64,000 nucleotides of DNA from Marinirhabdus sp050859505 (GTDB lineage: Bacteria; Bacteroidota; Bacteroidia; Flavobacteriales; Flavobacteriaceae): NCBI RefSeq assembly GCF_050859505.1, contig NZ_CP193934.1, positions 3,286,001-3,350,000 of the forward strand, read 5' to 3'. Every line of letters begins with the position of its first letter. Within the stretch, counting starts at the first letter, position 1. A model generated the notes under the pieces. The model was not told the DNA's origin, ran no database searches, and saw only the letters and a program-made list of their open reading frames with translations. The translations under genes and the position numbers were made by a program. Positions 33,017 through 41,578 of this stretch are shown here, one piece after another.

Positions 33017-36000
33017 CTATCCTATTTTAGTATAGTATTTCTTGTATTTATAATAAGAAAGGCCACTAAGCAGAACGAAGAAACCAATTAAATAATAAAT
33101 AAAAGTTGGCGTCACAGGTACATCTCCACTTGCATAACTATGTAATCCTGTGAGGTAAAAATTCACTCCAAAGTAGGTCATCATAATACTGGCATAGGCA
33201 AAAATAGAAAATACAGCAAACGTCCATTTGCCTCGCAAACCAGGAACTAACCGTGCGTGTATCACAAAGGCATAAATCATGATACTAATAAGCGCCCATG
33301 TTTCTTTTGGGTCCCAGCCCCAATAACGACCCCAGCTCTCATTGGCCCATTGACCTCCCAAGAAGTTTCCTATGGTGAGCATGACCAACCCTACGGTTAA
33401 TGCCATTTCTGTAATAATTATAAGTTCTTTTATATTGAGATCCATTTTAACTTGGTTCTTTTTATTAGTCAATAAAATGAGCAATAAAATAGTAGTTCCT
33501 AAAATCATCCCTAGCGTAAACGGACCGTAGCTGGCAACAATTACAGCCACGTGTATCATTAACCAATAACTATCTAAAACAGGCACTAAATTGGCTATAG
33601 AAGGATCTAACCAATTCTGGTTGGCAACCCATAAAATAATTGCGGCTACAAATGCTGTGGAAGCGATTGTGAGATCACTTTTTCGGCCAAATGCCAAGCC
33701 AAAGAAGACAGTAGCCCACGCTACATAAATAATACTTTCATAGGCATCACTCCAGGGTGCATGACCGCTAATATACCAGCGGAAAGCAAGTCCTAACGTC
33801 ATTAAAACAAAGAAAAACCAAATAATATATTTACAAGCTGTAATTAGGTAATTAATCTTCTTGTTTTCTTTAAGTATTTGAAATATTAGAAACAAAAACA
33901 TTACTACGCCAATAAGTGTAAAATACTTATAGAGTCTATTAAAAATATCAACTTCGTTATAGATAATCTCTGCCTTTACTTTGGTATCTGAAGGCATTAC
34001 TTCTCCACCATATTTATGCTGAAACTTATTTATACCATCCAACAACGCATTTGCTTGCGAATAATCTCCTGTCTTTCTGGCTTCTTGTAGACTTTGGAAA
34101 TATGCAGGTAATATGTTTTTCACATTAGCAGCTTCTTCTCCCGTAAAATTGGTTTCTCCCAATTCTAAAAATGAAACCCATTTGTTTCCTTCATCGTTTG
34201 GAATGGGAAATATTTTTAAAATACTTCCGCTCAAGGCCTGATTTAAAAGAAACACATTTTCATATGTTTTTACAAAGTCTTTTTCAAACTGATTGGGATT
34301 TGTTTTGGAGGAAGCTTCTTCCAAATAAGGATCCAGCTTATTAATTCCTTTTTCATCAAACAAATCCAACAAGCTTATTTTCTCGGTATCCATGGGAACT
34401 CCTAAAACGCGTCTAATACTATCGTTACCACGTTTTAGACTCACTAATGGAACTTCTACCCAAACACGAGGAAACTCCGTCATAGAAAGAAAAACCTGGT
34501 TGGCGTCTAATCCTTCGTAGGTATCACTGCGACTTATTTTACGTAGTAATTGACTGGCGTAGGTGTGCACTGGCTTCATACGGCCATTATCCTGTATCAC
34601 CAATTCGGCAAATTTTGCGGCGTGTACTTTGTCTACTATATTCGCTTTTATAACGCTATCTATCTGTTCTTTTTTAACTTGAGTGTGTCCGTGGTTGCTG
34701 TCCTGCGCTTGCATTCCAAAACCGAAAAGCAGGACTAGCATCGCAGTGATTTTTGCTTTTTTAGATTTCACTTTATCTAGCATTCTCTTTAAAGAACCAA
34801 AACGAGACCCTTTAACAAAGAGAATGGCCATTAAACCAAAGTAGAGCAAGAAATAACCAATATAGGTTATCCAGGTTCCCCAGGCATCGTGGTTTACTGA
34901 AAGAATAGTTCCTTTTTCATCCGGTGAAAAACTTGCTTGAAAAAAACGATAGCCTTTATGGTCTAGTACATTATTCATAAAAACTTCCGTGTCAAAAAAC
35001 TCAGTTTCTGTATCGCTAACAGTAAGCTTACTTTTAAATGATTTATAGTTTTTTTCAGTACCGGGATATTTTTCAGCTATAAAATCACGCAGAGTGATGC
35101 TAAACGGTAGTTCGTATTCCTTGCTTCCGTAGGTAAGGTAGACGTCCATTCCATTAACAGTTACTTTTTTAGGATCTGGTGCTGTTCCTGCACCACCCAA
35201 CAATTCTATCGTTTCCGTTTTTCCACCCGAAGAAACATCTACGACGAGACCGCTCATATTTGTTTTTTCGAGGCCTTCAGCTTTTACAACGCCTTGTCTG
35301 CCTTTTGCAACAGGACTAGGGATTACGAATTGCATATCGGCCAGATTATAGAGCGAACGCAATAATAAGGGTTGTACGCTATCTTTAGCAAACGGTCTAC
35401 GGAATTGATCCATATTGCCCGTCATTTGTCCTGGCTGAATACCTGCGGCACTTAATTCGGCCATATTCAGGAAAGATCCCTCAAAAGGAGCTGAAATACT
35501 GTAACCGCCATCTTCGGGATTATAGGTGATGTTTACGGCGCCTTCGGTTGGTTTATTTAAAGCAAAAAGTATGTTGTGTATATTGGCAACCTGTCCTATT
35601 TCTAGCCAATGGTCGTGTTTTTCTCCCTCACCACTTTCAACAATCTGAAGATATTCTTTACCATCTACTGTAGTAATGAGACTTTCTTTGGCATTACTAA
35701 TAAAGTTATTATAACTAATGGTAACCGGCTTGCCATTGTAGTCGGTTGTCATCTCAAAATCGTTATTTAATCTTTCAGATAAGTTCAACTTTTCGGGTTC
35801 CAACACACGGCGTTGTGCTACCCCATCTACCAGGTAATCGCCGTCTATAAAAGCAGTAAGGTACACATGGTCTGAGAGAAATGTGTTTTCTGTAGCGCCT
35901 TCTCTAATTTCCATTCGCCCTTCAAAGCCTATATATCGGGTTACAAACGCCCCAACTAGAATCAGTATAAAAGACAAATGCAAGGTAAGTGTAGCCCACT

Positions 36001-36235
36001 TTTCTTTTCTGAATAATCTGAAACGGAAAATATTACCTACAAAATTAATCACAAAGAATACCATAATAGCCTCAAACCACCAAGCGTTGTAAATTAGTTC
36101 GCGAGAGTACGGAGTTGGCGATGTCTCTGAAGAAGCATCTAAAAAGGTCCCCACAGCCATAGCGACAGCAAAGACTAGAAATAAAACGGCAGTGAGACGT
36201 GTTGAAAACAGGAAATCGGCAAGTTTCTTTTGCAT
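33017..36235 (-). CDS. Cytochrome c biogenesis protein, ResB-CcsA fusion (System II)
   Basis: A 1072-residue inner-membrane fusion that transports haem and attaches it to apocytochrome c. The N-terminal ResB/CcsB part has about three helices near residues 12-95, a large periplasmic domain and a helix near 455-475. A second periplasmic segment (about 510-755) follows, then a multi-helix CcsA domain with the WWD-type haem-handling motif (SWGRYWGWDPKETWALIS, about residues 980-1000) and flanking His residues. The TTG start at 36253 overlaps a TAnnTTTG element, so the ATG at 36233-36235 is used. Natural CcsBA fusions of this size are usual in Bacteroidota. Confidence 0.93.
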   Translation of the reverse strand: MQKKLADFLFSTRLTAVLFLVFAVAMAVGTFLDASSETSPTPYSRELIYNAWWFEAIMVFFVINFVGNIFRFRLFRKEKWATLTLHLSFILILVGAFVTRYIGFEGRMEIREGATENTFLSDHVYLTAFIDGDYLVDGVAQRRVLEPEKLNLSERLNNDFEMTTDYNGKPVTISYNNFISNAKESLITTVDGKEYLQIVESGEGEKHDHWLEIGQVANIHNILFALNKPTEGAVNITYNPEDGGYSISAPFEGSFLNMAELSAAGIQPGQMTGNMDQFRRPFAKDSVQPLLLRSLYNLADMQFVIPSPVAKGRQGVVKAEGLEKTNMSGLVVDVSSGGKTETIELLGGAGTAPDPKKVTVNGMDVYLTYGSKEYELPFSITLRDFIAEKYPGTEKNYKSFKSKLTVSDTETEFFDTEVFMNNVLDHKGYRFFQASFSPDEKGTILSVNHDAWGTWITYIGYFLLYFGLMAILFVKGSRFGSLKRMLDKVKSKKAKITAMLVLLFGFGMQAQDSNHGHTQVKKEQIDSVIKANIVDKVHAAKFAELVIQDNGRMKPVHTYASQLLRKISRSDTYEGLDANQVFLSMTEFPRVWVEVPLVSLKRGNDSIRRVLGVPMDTEKISLLDLFDEKGINKLDPYLEEASSKTNPNQFEKDFVKTYENVFLLNQALSGSILKIFPIPNDEGNKWVSFLELGETNFTGEEAANVKNILPAYFQSLQEARKTGDYSQANALLDGINKFQHKYGGEVMPSDTKVKAEIIYNEVDIFNRLYKYFTLIGVVMFLFLIFQILKENKKINYLITACKYIIWFFFVLMTLGLAFRWYISGHAPWSDAYESIIYVAWATVFFGLAFGRKSDLTIASTAFVAAIILWVANQNWLDPSIANLVPVLDSYWLMIHVAVIVASYGPFTLGMILGTTILLLILLTNKKNQVKMDLNIKELIIITEMALTVGLVMLTIGNFLGGQWANESWGRYWGWDPKETWALISIMIYAFVIHARLVPGLRGKWTFAVFSIFAYASIMMTYFGVNFYLTGLHSYASGDVPVTPTFIYYLIGFFVLLSGLSYYKYKKYYTKIG

Positions 36236-36250
36236 CGGACAAATTTTGTG

Positions 36251-36258
36251 CAAAAATA
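36251..36258 (-). promoter_or_regulatory. -7 element (TATTTTTG) for the ResB-CcsA gene
   Basis: Exact TAnnTTTG match on the minus strand, 15 nt before the preferred ATG; it excludes the longer TTG-initiated N-terminus. Confidence 0.5.
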
Positions 36259-36314
36259 AGGAATTGATCGCTTACACACTAAGATTATAGAATATCTAAT
36301 ATGTTAATGTAACC

Positions 36315-36701
36315 TTATTTAGATCGCGCCTCAAATATTTTGAGGTGGATAAAGGTTCCCATGTTTCGCGCTCTGTTTTTTGCAAGTTGTGCACGCTCTC
36401 CAATAAATAAGTCATTAACCGTTTCAAACCAGAGATTGAGCCATACGCCAAAATGCATCTCATTGATTTCGTTATTATTTTTCTGGTCTACTTCCACATG
36501 CTTTTCCAACGGATTCCCAGTGTATGTTTTTTTAAAGAATAAATTACTTTCCCAAAAATTGGTAAGATGTTCAAGATGGGCATCCCAATCCTGTATTGCC
36601 GTATTAAAAATGGGCCCCAGCAAAGGGTCTTTTCGAATTTTTTCGTAAAAGGTGCTTACCAGTTGGAAGATGTCTTCCCTATTTTCTATTTCTTTACTCA
36701 T
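36315..36701 (-). CDS. Group III truncated haemoglobin
   Basis: A 128-residue haem protein of the truncated (2/2) globin family, class P/III. Key features are FYEKIRKDPLLGPIF near the N-terminus, the distal region THLEHLTNFW-type segment (HLEHLTNFWESNLF, about 42-55), and the proximal His H83 in EMHFGVWLNLWFETV. These proteins bind O2 or NO and are linked to nitrosative or low-oxygen stress, though specific roles are rarely proven. It lies 6 bp downstream of a small membrane-protein gene and opposite a Crp/Fnr regulator. Confidence 0.9.
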   Translation of the reverse strand: MSKEIENREDIFQLVSTFYEKIRKDPLLGPIFNTAIQDWDAHLEHLTNFWESNLFFKKTYTGNPLEKHVEVDQKNNNEINEMHFGVWLNLWFETVNDLFIGERAQLAKNRARNMGTFIHLKIFEARSK

Positions 36702-36707
36702 ACTATC

Positions 36708-36995
36708 TTACAAAAGATTTAAAAAAATGAGTGCCGTATTCACACTTAAACTCACTAACAACAACCAAAAAGAAATAGTTGGTTTTAGCTGAGCCAACAA
36801 AGCGCCATTGTACCCCATACACAAAACAGTGCATACCAATAATTGTACAAAAGTTAATAATGATGTTCCTTGCATCAAAATTAACATAGCCGCAATGGAA
36901 CCTACACAACTTTGCAAGATAATGGTTAGTGGAATGTATAAATACAAATTCTCACTAAATTCGTTTTTAGCTGCTGAAAAATAAGAGCTGTTCAT
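36708..36995 (-). CDS. Small three-helix membrane protein of unknown function
   Basis: A 95-residue protein with three hydrophobic segments (about residues 19-42, 45-65 and 72-94) and little else. I do not recognise a named family. It is almost certainly co-transcribed with the truncated haemoglobin gene 6 bp downstream and shares a 70-bp divergent region with the Crp/Fnr gene, in which the minus strand reads TTACTTTG (one mismatch to TAnnTTTG) at 37016-37023. The context suggests a role near oxygen or NO metabolism, which is inference. Confidence 0.72.
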   Translation of the reverse strand: MNSSYFSAAKNEFSENLYLYIPLTIILQSCVGSIAAMLILMQGTSLLTFVQLLVCTVLCMGYNGALLAQLKPTISFWLLLVSLSVNTALIFLNLL

Positions 36996-37065
36996 ATTGT
37001 TTTATTAACTTTATACAAAGTAAAACCTTATACGCGCCACAGTTTATGAGGCAAATCATATTGCA

Positions 37066-37653
37066 ATGATTCCAGAGGAAATTTTATTGAAACACAGTGC
37101 CAAAGTAAAATCGTATGCCCAAAAAGAAGTGATAATTACAGAAGGGGAAACAGCTCGGTATTATTTACAAATTAAAACGGGATCTGTGGCTATGTTTAAT
37201 CTTCACGAGTCTGGTAAAGAATTTATTCAGGGAGTTTTTAAAAAACAACAGAGTTTTGGCGAACCTGCTATTTTTGGTGATTTTGAGTATCCAGCCTCGG
37301 CAAGGGCTTTAGAGGACAGTCAATTATTTTTGCTTCCAAAGGAAAATTTGACAGAGTTGCTGAAAACCAATTTTGAGATTAACCAGAAATTTCTCAAACG
37401 TTTATCAAAACGTTTATCGTACAAAGCGATGCAACTTCGGGAAATCTCTATGCATACTCCGGAGCACCGTATTCTTACCCTATTGGATTTTTTAAAAGAA
37501 AATGCAGGAGCTACAGAAAAATATAAAATTAATCTTACGCGTCAGCAATTGGCTAACTTAACAGGATTGCGGGTTGAAACGGTAATTCGAGCCTGCCAGC
37601 AGCTCGCGGCTCAAAATGAAATTGAAATTATAAATAGGAAGCTATATCGCTAG
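37066..37653 (+). CDS. Crp/Fnr family transcriptional regulator
   Basis: A 195-residue regulator with an N-terminal cyclic-nucleotide-binding-type beta-barrel (about 15-115, EGETARYYLQIKTGSVAMFN and SFGEPAIFG) and a C-terminal winged helix whose recognition helix is in LTRQQLANLTGLRVETVIRACQQL (about 155-180). There is no N-terminal Fe-S cysteine cluster as in FNR, and the cAMP-contacting Arg/Thr are not evident, so the effector is unknown. Divergence from the haemoglobin unit suggests that it controls it, which is inference. Confidence 0.9.
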   Translation: MIPEEILLKHSAKVKSYAQKEVIITEGETARYYLQIKTGSVAMFNLHESGKEFIQGVFKKQQSFGEPAIFGDFEYPASARALEDSQLFLLPKENLTELLKTNFEINQKFLKRLSKRLSYKAMQLREISMHTPEHRILTLLDFLKENAGATEKYKINLTRQQLANLTGLRVETVIRACQQLAAQNEIEIINRKLYR

Positions 37654-37683
37654 TTCTCTCAAAAATCTCTTTATTTTTACGAA

Positions 37684-38427
37684 ATGATTACCATTGTGCT
37701 TTTAGGCTACGGAAATGTGGGGCAGCATCTATACAACGTTATGGAAGCCGCAAAAGATGTAGATGTGGTACAAGTTTATAATAGAACAAAACATAAAACG
37801 CTAAAAACTCCCCAAACACAGGATTTGAAAGCGTTAGTTTCGGCAGATGTGTACATCATTGCCATTCCAGATGATGCTATTGGGGAATTTTCAGAATCAC
37901 TTCCATTTAAAAACAGATTGGTCGTTCACACTTCCGGTGGCGCACATATGGACGTTCTTTCTAGCAATAATCTCCGGGGTATATTTTATCCATTGCAAAC
38001 GTTCAGTAAAATTACAAAAGTGGATTTTAGTACCATTCCTATTTGCGTGGAAGCCGAAAACGAAGCCGATTTACAATTGCTGAAAAAACTGGGCGATTGT
38101 ATTTCAGAAAAAGTGGTGGAAATATCTTCTTCAGCACGAGAAAAATTACATGTAGCCGCAGTGTTTGTAAATAATTTTACCAACCATCTGTACCATATCG
38201 CTGAAACGATAACGGCTGAAAATAAGTTAGATTTCAATTTACTGAAACCCCTCATTACCGAAACCGCCAGAAAAATTGAAACTCTCTCCCCTGCCCAAGC
38301 ACAAACAGGCCCAGCGAAGAGAAACGATAAAAAAACCATTGAAAAGCATTTGAAGTTGTTGGAAAATAGCAAGTATCGGGACTTATATGAACATTTGACA
38401 GAATCTATTGAGAATAGTGGTGAGTGA
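37684..38427 (+). CDS. Rossmann-fold DUF2520 domain protein
   Basis: A 247-residue protein with an N-terminal NAD(P)-binding motif GYGNVGQHL (residues 8-16) and a C-terminal helical DUF2520 domain (about 125-240, HVAAVFVNNFTNHLYHIAE and TGPAKRNDKKTIEKHL). The architecture resembles ProC/ketopantoate reductase-type oxidoreductases, but the substrate of DUF2520 proteins is not established. The next gene is the KdsC-like phosphatase after a heptamer repeat. A TATTTTTA element (one mismatch) is 4 nt before the ATG. Confidence 0.85.
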   Translation: MITIVLLGYGNVGQHLYNVMEAAKDVDVVQVYNRTKHKTLKTPQTQDLKALVSADVYIIAIPDDAIGEFSESLPFKNRLVVHTSGGAHMDVLSSNNLRGIFYPLQTFSKITKVDFSTIPICVEAENEADLQLLKKLGDCISEKVVEISSSAREKLHVAAVFVNNFTNHLYHIAETITAENKLDFNLLKPLITETARKIETLSPAQAQTGPAKRNDKKTIEKHLKLLENSKYRDLYEHLTESIENSGE

Positions 38428-38450
38428 TAAGTGGTGAGTCCGCTTCGCTT

Positions 38451-38561
38451 TGAGGTGTGAGGTGTGAGGTGTGAGGTGTGAGGTGTGAGGTGTGAGGTGT
38501 GAGGTGTGAGGTGTGAGGTGTGAGGTGTGAGGTGTGAGGTGTGAGGTGTGAGGTGTGAGGT
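38451..38561. repeat. Heptanucleotide tandem array TGAGGTG, about 16 copies
   Basis: 111 bp of uninterrupted TGAGGTG repeats (15.9 copies, no mismatch seen), starting 24 bp after the DUF2520 stop and ending 54 bp before the next start codon. No gene on either strand plausibly uses it; the complementary strand reads in frame as a His/Thr/Ser-rich repeat, but that frame has no gene-like flanks. Confidence 0.97.
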
Positions 38562-38615
38562 AAAATAAAAAATAATAATAGAAAATAGAGTCACAATTGC
38601 GGCGAAATAAATAAT

Positions 38616-39149
38616 ATGGAAAAAAGCTATAAAGAATATCTAAACCACATTACCACGCTGGTTTTTGACGTGGACGGCGTGCTTACAGACGGCACCATAA
38701 ATATTACTACCGAAGGTGAACTATACCGCACCATGAATATTAAAGACGGATATGCGCTAAAAACTGCTGTGGATACCGGACTTAACGTATGCATTATAAG
38801 CGGTGGTTCTAATGAAGGAGTACGCAAGCGATTGCAAGGTCTGGGCATAACCGACATTCATCTAGGTACTCACCAAAAAACCGAAACACTTCACAAATAC
38901 TTAAAAGACAACAACCTAAAAGCCGAAAACACCCTTTACATGGGCGATGACATTCCAGATTTATATGTAATGCAGGAAGTTGGTCTACCGTGTTGCCCAC
39001 AAGATGCTGTACCGGAAATCAAAGAATTAAGCAAATACATCTCCCATAAAAATGGCGGAAAAGGATGTGTTCGTGATATTATTGAGCAAGTGCTCAAGGT
39101 GCAAGGAAAATGGGTTTCTAAAAACTCTGTAAGTGCTAAATATGACTAG
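38616..39149 (+). CDS. KdsC-like HAD phosphatase
   Basis: A 177-residue HAD-superfamily C0-type phosphatase. Motif I FDVDGVLTDG (residues 17-26, nucleophile D18), motif II IISGGSN, and motif III/IV region YMGDDIPDL match KdsC, which dephosphorylates 3-deoxy-manno-octulosonate 8-phosphate in the synthesis of the LPS inner core. No other Kdo gene is adjacent, so a related sugar phosphatase role remains possible. It starts a run of co-directional genes reaching to about 48.4 kb. Confidence 0.87.
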   Translation: MEKSYKEYLNHITTLVFDVDGVLTDGTINITTEGELYRTMNIKDGYALKTAVDTGLNVCIISGGSNEGVRKRLQGLGITDIHLGTHQKTETLHKYLKDNNLKAENTLYMGDDIPDLYVMQEVGLPCCPQDAVPEIKELSKYISHKNGGKGCVRDIIEQVLKVQGKWVSKNSVSAKYD

Positions 39150-39150
39150 C

Positions 39151-39170
39151 CCCCTAGCCCCCAAAGGGGG
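39151..39170. repeat. GC-rich hairpin repeat CCCCTAGCCCCCAAAGGGGG
   Basis: A CCCCC/GGGGG stem with a 3-nt loop directly after the KdsC-like gene stop. The core is shared with 17446-17462. It may reduce read-through but has no T-tract. Confidence 0.6.
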
Positions 39171-39194
39171 AATTTATTTAATAACAATCTCCTA

Positions 39195-40118
39195 ATGCCT
39201 AAAATTGCGTATCTAAAAATCATTCGCCCTGTTAACTTGCTATTGCTTCTTCTTACGCAATCGCTCATAAAATATGGTTTTTTAGAGCCATTGGGAGTTC
39301 AGGCTGCGATGGGGACATTCGATTTTATATTGTTGGTCGCCGCCACGCTCTGTATTGCTGCCGCAGGTAATATTATTAACGATATTCATGATGTGGCTAT
39401 TGACACTATAAACAAATCTGAGAAAGTGCTAATAGGCAAAAAGATTTCAGAAAAGGCAGCTTACAATCTTTATATCATCCTAAACATCATAGGCGTTGCA
39501 GCGGGGTTTTATCTTTCAAACAGAATGGGACATCCTGGGTTGGCGGCTGTGTTTATAATCATTTCAGCCTTGCTGTATAGTTATGCGGTATATCTTAGGT
39601 CGTTGCTTGTGGTGAGCAACCTAGTTGTATCATTTTTGGTGGCCACAAGTCTACTAGTGTTCATTATTTTTGACATCTACCCTGCTATTAACACAGACTT
39701 AATGGAGCTACAAGTCACCGCTTCAAAAGTGATTTTATGGTATGCCGCTTGTGCGTTTTATCTTAATCTTATCCGTGAAATCGTGAAAGACATTCAAGAT
39801 GTGAATGGCGATAAAAAAGGCGGAAGAAGTACACTACCAATCGTTTTAGGTAGGACCCGAACTACAACCATTGCATTTGTGCTAGGCGTTTTCATTTTAA
39901 TGGGCATCTTATGGTTTTCTTACAAATCCCTGTATCAATTTACTTGGGTTGCGGGTTACTTTGTGTTTCTCATAGGCGGACCACTCCTCTATTATTCTAT
40001 TAAAAGTTTTAATGCAGAAACATCGAAGGATTATAAAATCATGTCAATCGTTTTAAAAATTGTAATGTTCACGGGTGTTTGCTCGCTACCCTTTTTTGCT
40101 GAAATTTTAAACGTGTAA
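39195..40118 (+). CDS. UbiA-family prenyltransferase (GGGP-synthase-like)
   Basis: A 307-residue polytopic membrane protein with about eight to nine helices. The two Asp-rich motifs of the UbiA superfamily are present: NDIHDVAID (about residues 62-70) and KDIQDVNGD (about 198-206). In Bacteroidota this subgroup is often named geranylgeranylglycerol-phosphate geranylgeranyltransferase, but the acceptor is not deducible from sequence; a quinone precursor or another lipid acceptor is possible. It sits between the KdsC-like gene and a GNAT gene 2 bp downstream, probably in one operon. Confidence 0.88.
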   Translation: MPKIAYLKIIRPVNLLLLLLTQSLIKYGFLEPLGVQAAMGTFDFILLVAATLCIAAAGNIINDIHDVAIDTINKSEKVLIGKKISEKAAYNLYIILNIIGVAAGFYLSNRMGHPGLAAVFIIISALLYSYAVYLRSLLVVSNLVVSFLVATSLLVFIIFDIYPAINTDLMELQVTASKVILWYAACAFYLNLIREIVKDIQDVNGDKKGGRSTLPIVLGRTRTTTIAFVLGVFILMGILWFSYKSLYQFTWVAGYFVFLIGGPLLYYSIKSFNAETSKDYKIMSIVLKIVMFTGVCSLPFFAEILNV

Positions 40119-40120
40119 AC

Positions 40121-40714
40121 ATGAATTTCGAAACCACACAACATATCACATTAGAAAACGATCGTGTTTTGCTCAGGCCACTTCTTACTGAAGATAGTGA
40201 ACATCTTACGGTTTTCTCTTTGCAAGAGCCCGAACTGTGGACCTATTCGCTACTACCCGCCAACGGATTGGAAAATTTGGATACCTATGTATCGATTGCT
40301 TTAGAGAAGAGAGCGCGAGGCGATTCGTATCCTTTTATTGTATTCGATAAAAAAACGAATGCATTTGCCGGAAGCACCCGTTTTTACGATATTCAGAATC
40401 ATCATAAAAGTGTACAGCTTGGGTATACCTGGTATGGCAAAGCCTTTCAGCGTACCGGGCTCAACAGACATTGCAAATTTTTAATGCTTGAATTTGCCTT
40501 TGAGACCCTGAAAATGGAACGCGTAGAGTTTAGGGCAGATGCCAACAATGCGCGCAGTATTGCAGCGATGAAAGGTATTGGTTGCACCGTAGAAGGCATT
40601 CTTCGAAATAATTGCAGCAGCCCGACTGGTAGGCGTAGCAGCATTGTATTAAGCATTTTAAAAGACGAATGGTTTTCGGATATTAAAGAAAGCCTCCAAT
40701 CAAAATTAGTATAA
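40121..40714 (+). CDS. GNAT family N-acetyltransferase, RimJ/RimL-like
   Basis: A 197-residue acetyltransferase. The segment LRPLLTEDSEHLTVF is the typical N-terminus, LGYTWYGKAFQRTGLN carries the acetyl-CoA pyrophosphate-binding loop, and LEFAFETLKMERVEFRADANNARSIAAMKGIG is the characteristic C-terminal half of the RimJ/RimL-type Acetyltransf_3 domain. Substrate unknown. It lies 2 bp after the prenyltransferase and 4 bp before maf, which points to co-transcription. Confidence 0.88.
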   Translation: MNFETTQHITLENDRVLLRPLLTEDSEHLTVFSLQEPELWTYSLLPANGLENLDTYVSIALEKRARGDSYPFIVFDKKTNAFAGSTRFYDIQNHHKSVQLGYTWYGKAFQRTGLNRHCKFLMLEFAFETLKMERVEFRADANNARSIAAMKGIGCTVEGILRNNCSSPTGRRSSIVLSILKDEWFSDIKESLQSKLV

Positions 40715-40718
40715 GTAT

Positions 40719-41309
40719 ATGTTGAAAGAAAAACTTAAAAACCACAACCTCATCCTAGCTTCGGGTTCACCCCGAAGACATCACTTTTTTAAAGAATTGG
40801 ATTTAGATTTTACCATAGACGTTCGTTCGGTAGAGGAAGTATATGACCACAATTTAAAGGAAGCCGAAATCACCGACTACCTCGCCAAATTGAAAGCTTC
40901 TGTATTTACAGATTTAAAAGAGAACGACATCCTCGTCACCAGCGACACCATAGTCTGGAAAGATGGAAAACCCTTAGAAAAAGCCAAAGATGAAGCTGAA
41001 GCTAAAGCCATGTTACGTGATTTGAGCGGGGAAATGCACGAGGTATTTACATCGGTTTGTTTTACGGGAAAAGACTTTCAGAAAGTAGTGAACGACCGCA
41101 CCAAAGTTTGGTTTAAAGAACTAACGGACGAAGAAATAGAGTACTACATTAAAACCTGCCAACCTTACGACAAAGCGGGTAGTTATGGTGTTCAGGAATG
41201 GTTAGGATACATTGGTATTGAGAAATTAGAAGGGTGTTATTTTAACGTAATGGGATTGCCAACAAGGCTTGTTTATAAAACGTTACTGGAGATTTCTGAA
41301 AAGAGATAA
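40719..41309 (+). CDS. maf: Maf-type nucleotide pyrophosphatase
   Basis: A 196-residue cytoplasmic NTP pyrophosphatase that removes non-canonical or specific nucleotides (dTTP/UTP/m7GTP depending on subgroup). Signature motifs are LASGSPRRHHFF (residues 14-25), VTSDTIVWKDGKPLEKAKDEAEAKAML, and YDKAGSYGVQEWLGYIGIEKLEGCYFNVMGLP. The pattern is full length and intact. It is followed by a toxin-antitoxin pair with its own promoter element, which separates it from the lipoprotein and MscS genes. Confidence 0.93.
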   Translation: MLKEKLKNHNLILASGSPRRHHFFKELDLDFTIDVRSVEEVYDHNLKEAEITDYLAKLKASVFTDLKENDILVTSDTIVWKDGKPLEKAKDEAEAKAMLRDLSGEMHEVFTSVCFTGKDFQKVVNDRTKVWFKELTDEEIEYYIKTCQPYDKAGSYGVQEWLGYIGIEKLEGCYFNVMGLPTRLVYKTLLEISEKR

Positions 41310-41333
41310 CGATTCGTTGAGGCTTAATTTTTG

Positions 41334-41341
41334 TATATTTG
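41334..41341 (+). promoter_or_regulatory. -7 element (TATATTTG) for the toxin-antitoxin pair
   Basis: Exact TAnnTTTG match 18 nt before the antitoxin ATG; it gives the pair its own transcription start inside a longer gene run and excludes the TTG at 41339 as a start. Confidence 0.55.
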
Positions 41342-41359
41342 ATTCTAAAGAAAACCACT

Positions 41360-41578
41360 ATGAGTATTCAAACATCAAAACTAAATTTGGTAAAAGAAAT
41401 TTTGGAAATCGATAGCTTGGATATCATCCAAAAAGTAGCCGATTTTGTAAAAAAAGAAAAAACAGATTTCTGGAATGAGCTTTCTACAGACCAGCAAAAT
41501 GAAATTAAAGAAGGAATTAAACAGTTGGATAACGGCGAACGTATAACGTACAGTTCTTTCTTAAAAAGTATTTCCTAA
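41360..41578 (+). CDS. Putative type II antitoxin
   Basis: A 72-residue acidic, helical protein (MSIQTSKLNLVKEILEI...) with a C-terminal tail ending ITYSSFLKSIS. No DNA-binding motif is obvious. Its identity as an antitoxin rests on position: it precedes a ParE/RelE-family toxin and its stop codon overlaps that start (TAATG), the classical antitoxin-first coupled arrangement. The central DFWNELSTDQQNEIKEGIKQLDNGE resembles short antitoxins paired with RelE/ParE toxins in Bacteroidota. Confidence 0.78.
   Translation: MSIQTSKLNLVKEILEIDSLDIIQKVADFVKKEKTDFWNELSTDQQNEIKEGIKQLDNGERITYSSFLKSIS

Noticed and set aside
37986..38594. Long minus-strand frame reading as repeated SHLTPHT units
   Set aside because: It is produced by the TGAGGTG heptamer array plus the antisense of the DUF2520 gene; there is no promoter, no homology signature and the repeat period is not a codon multiple, so it is a by-product.
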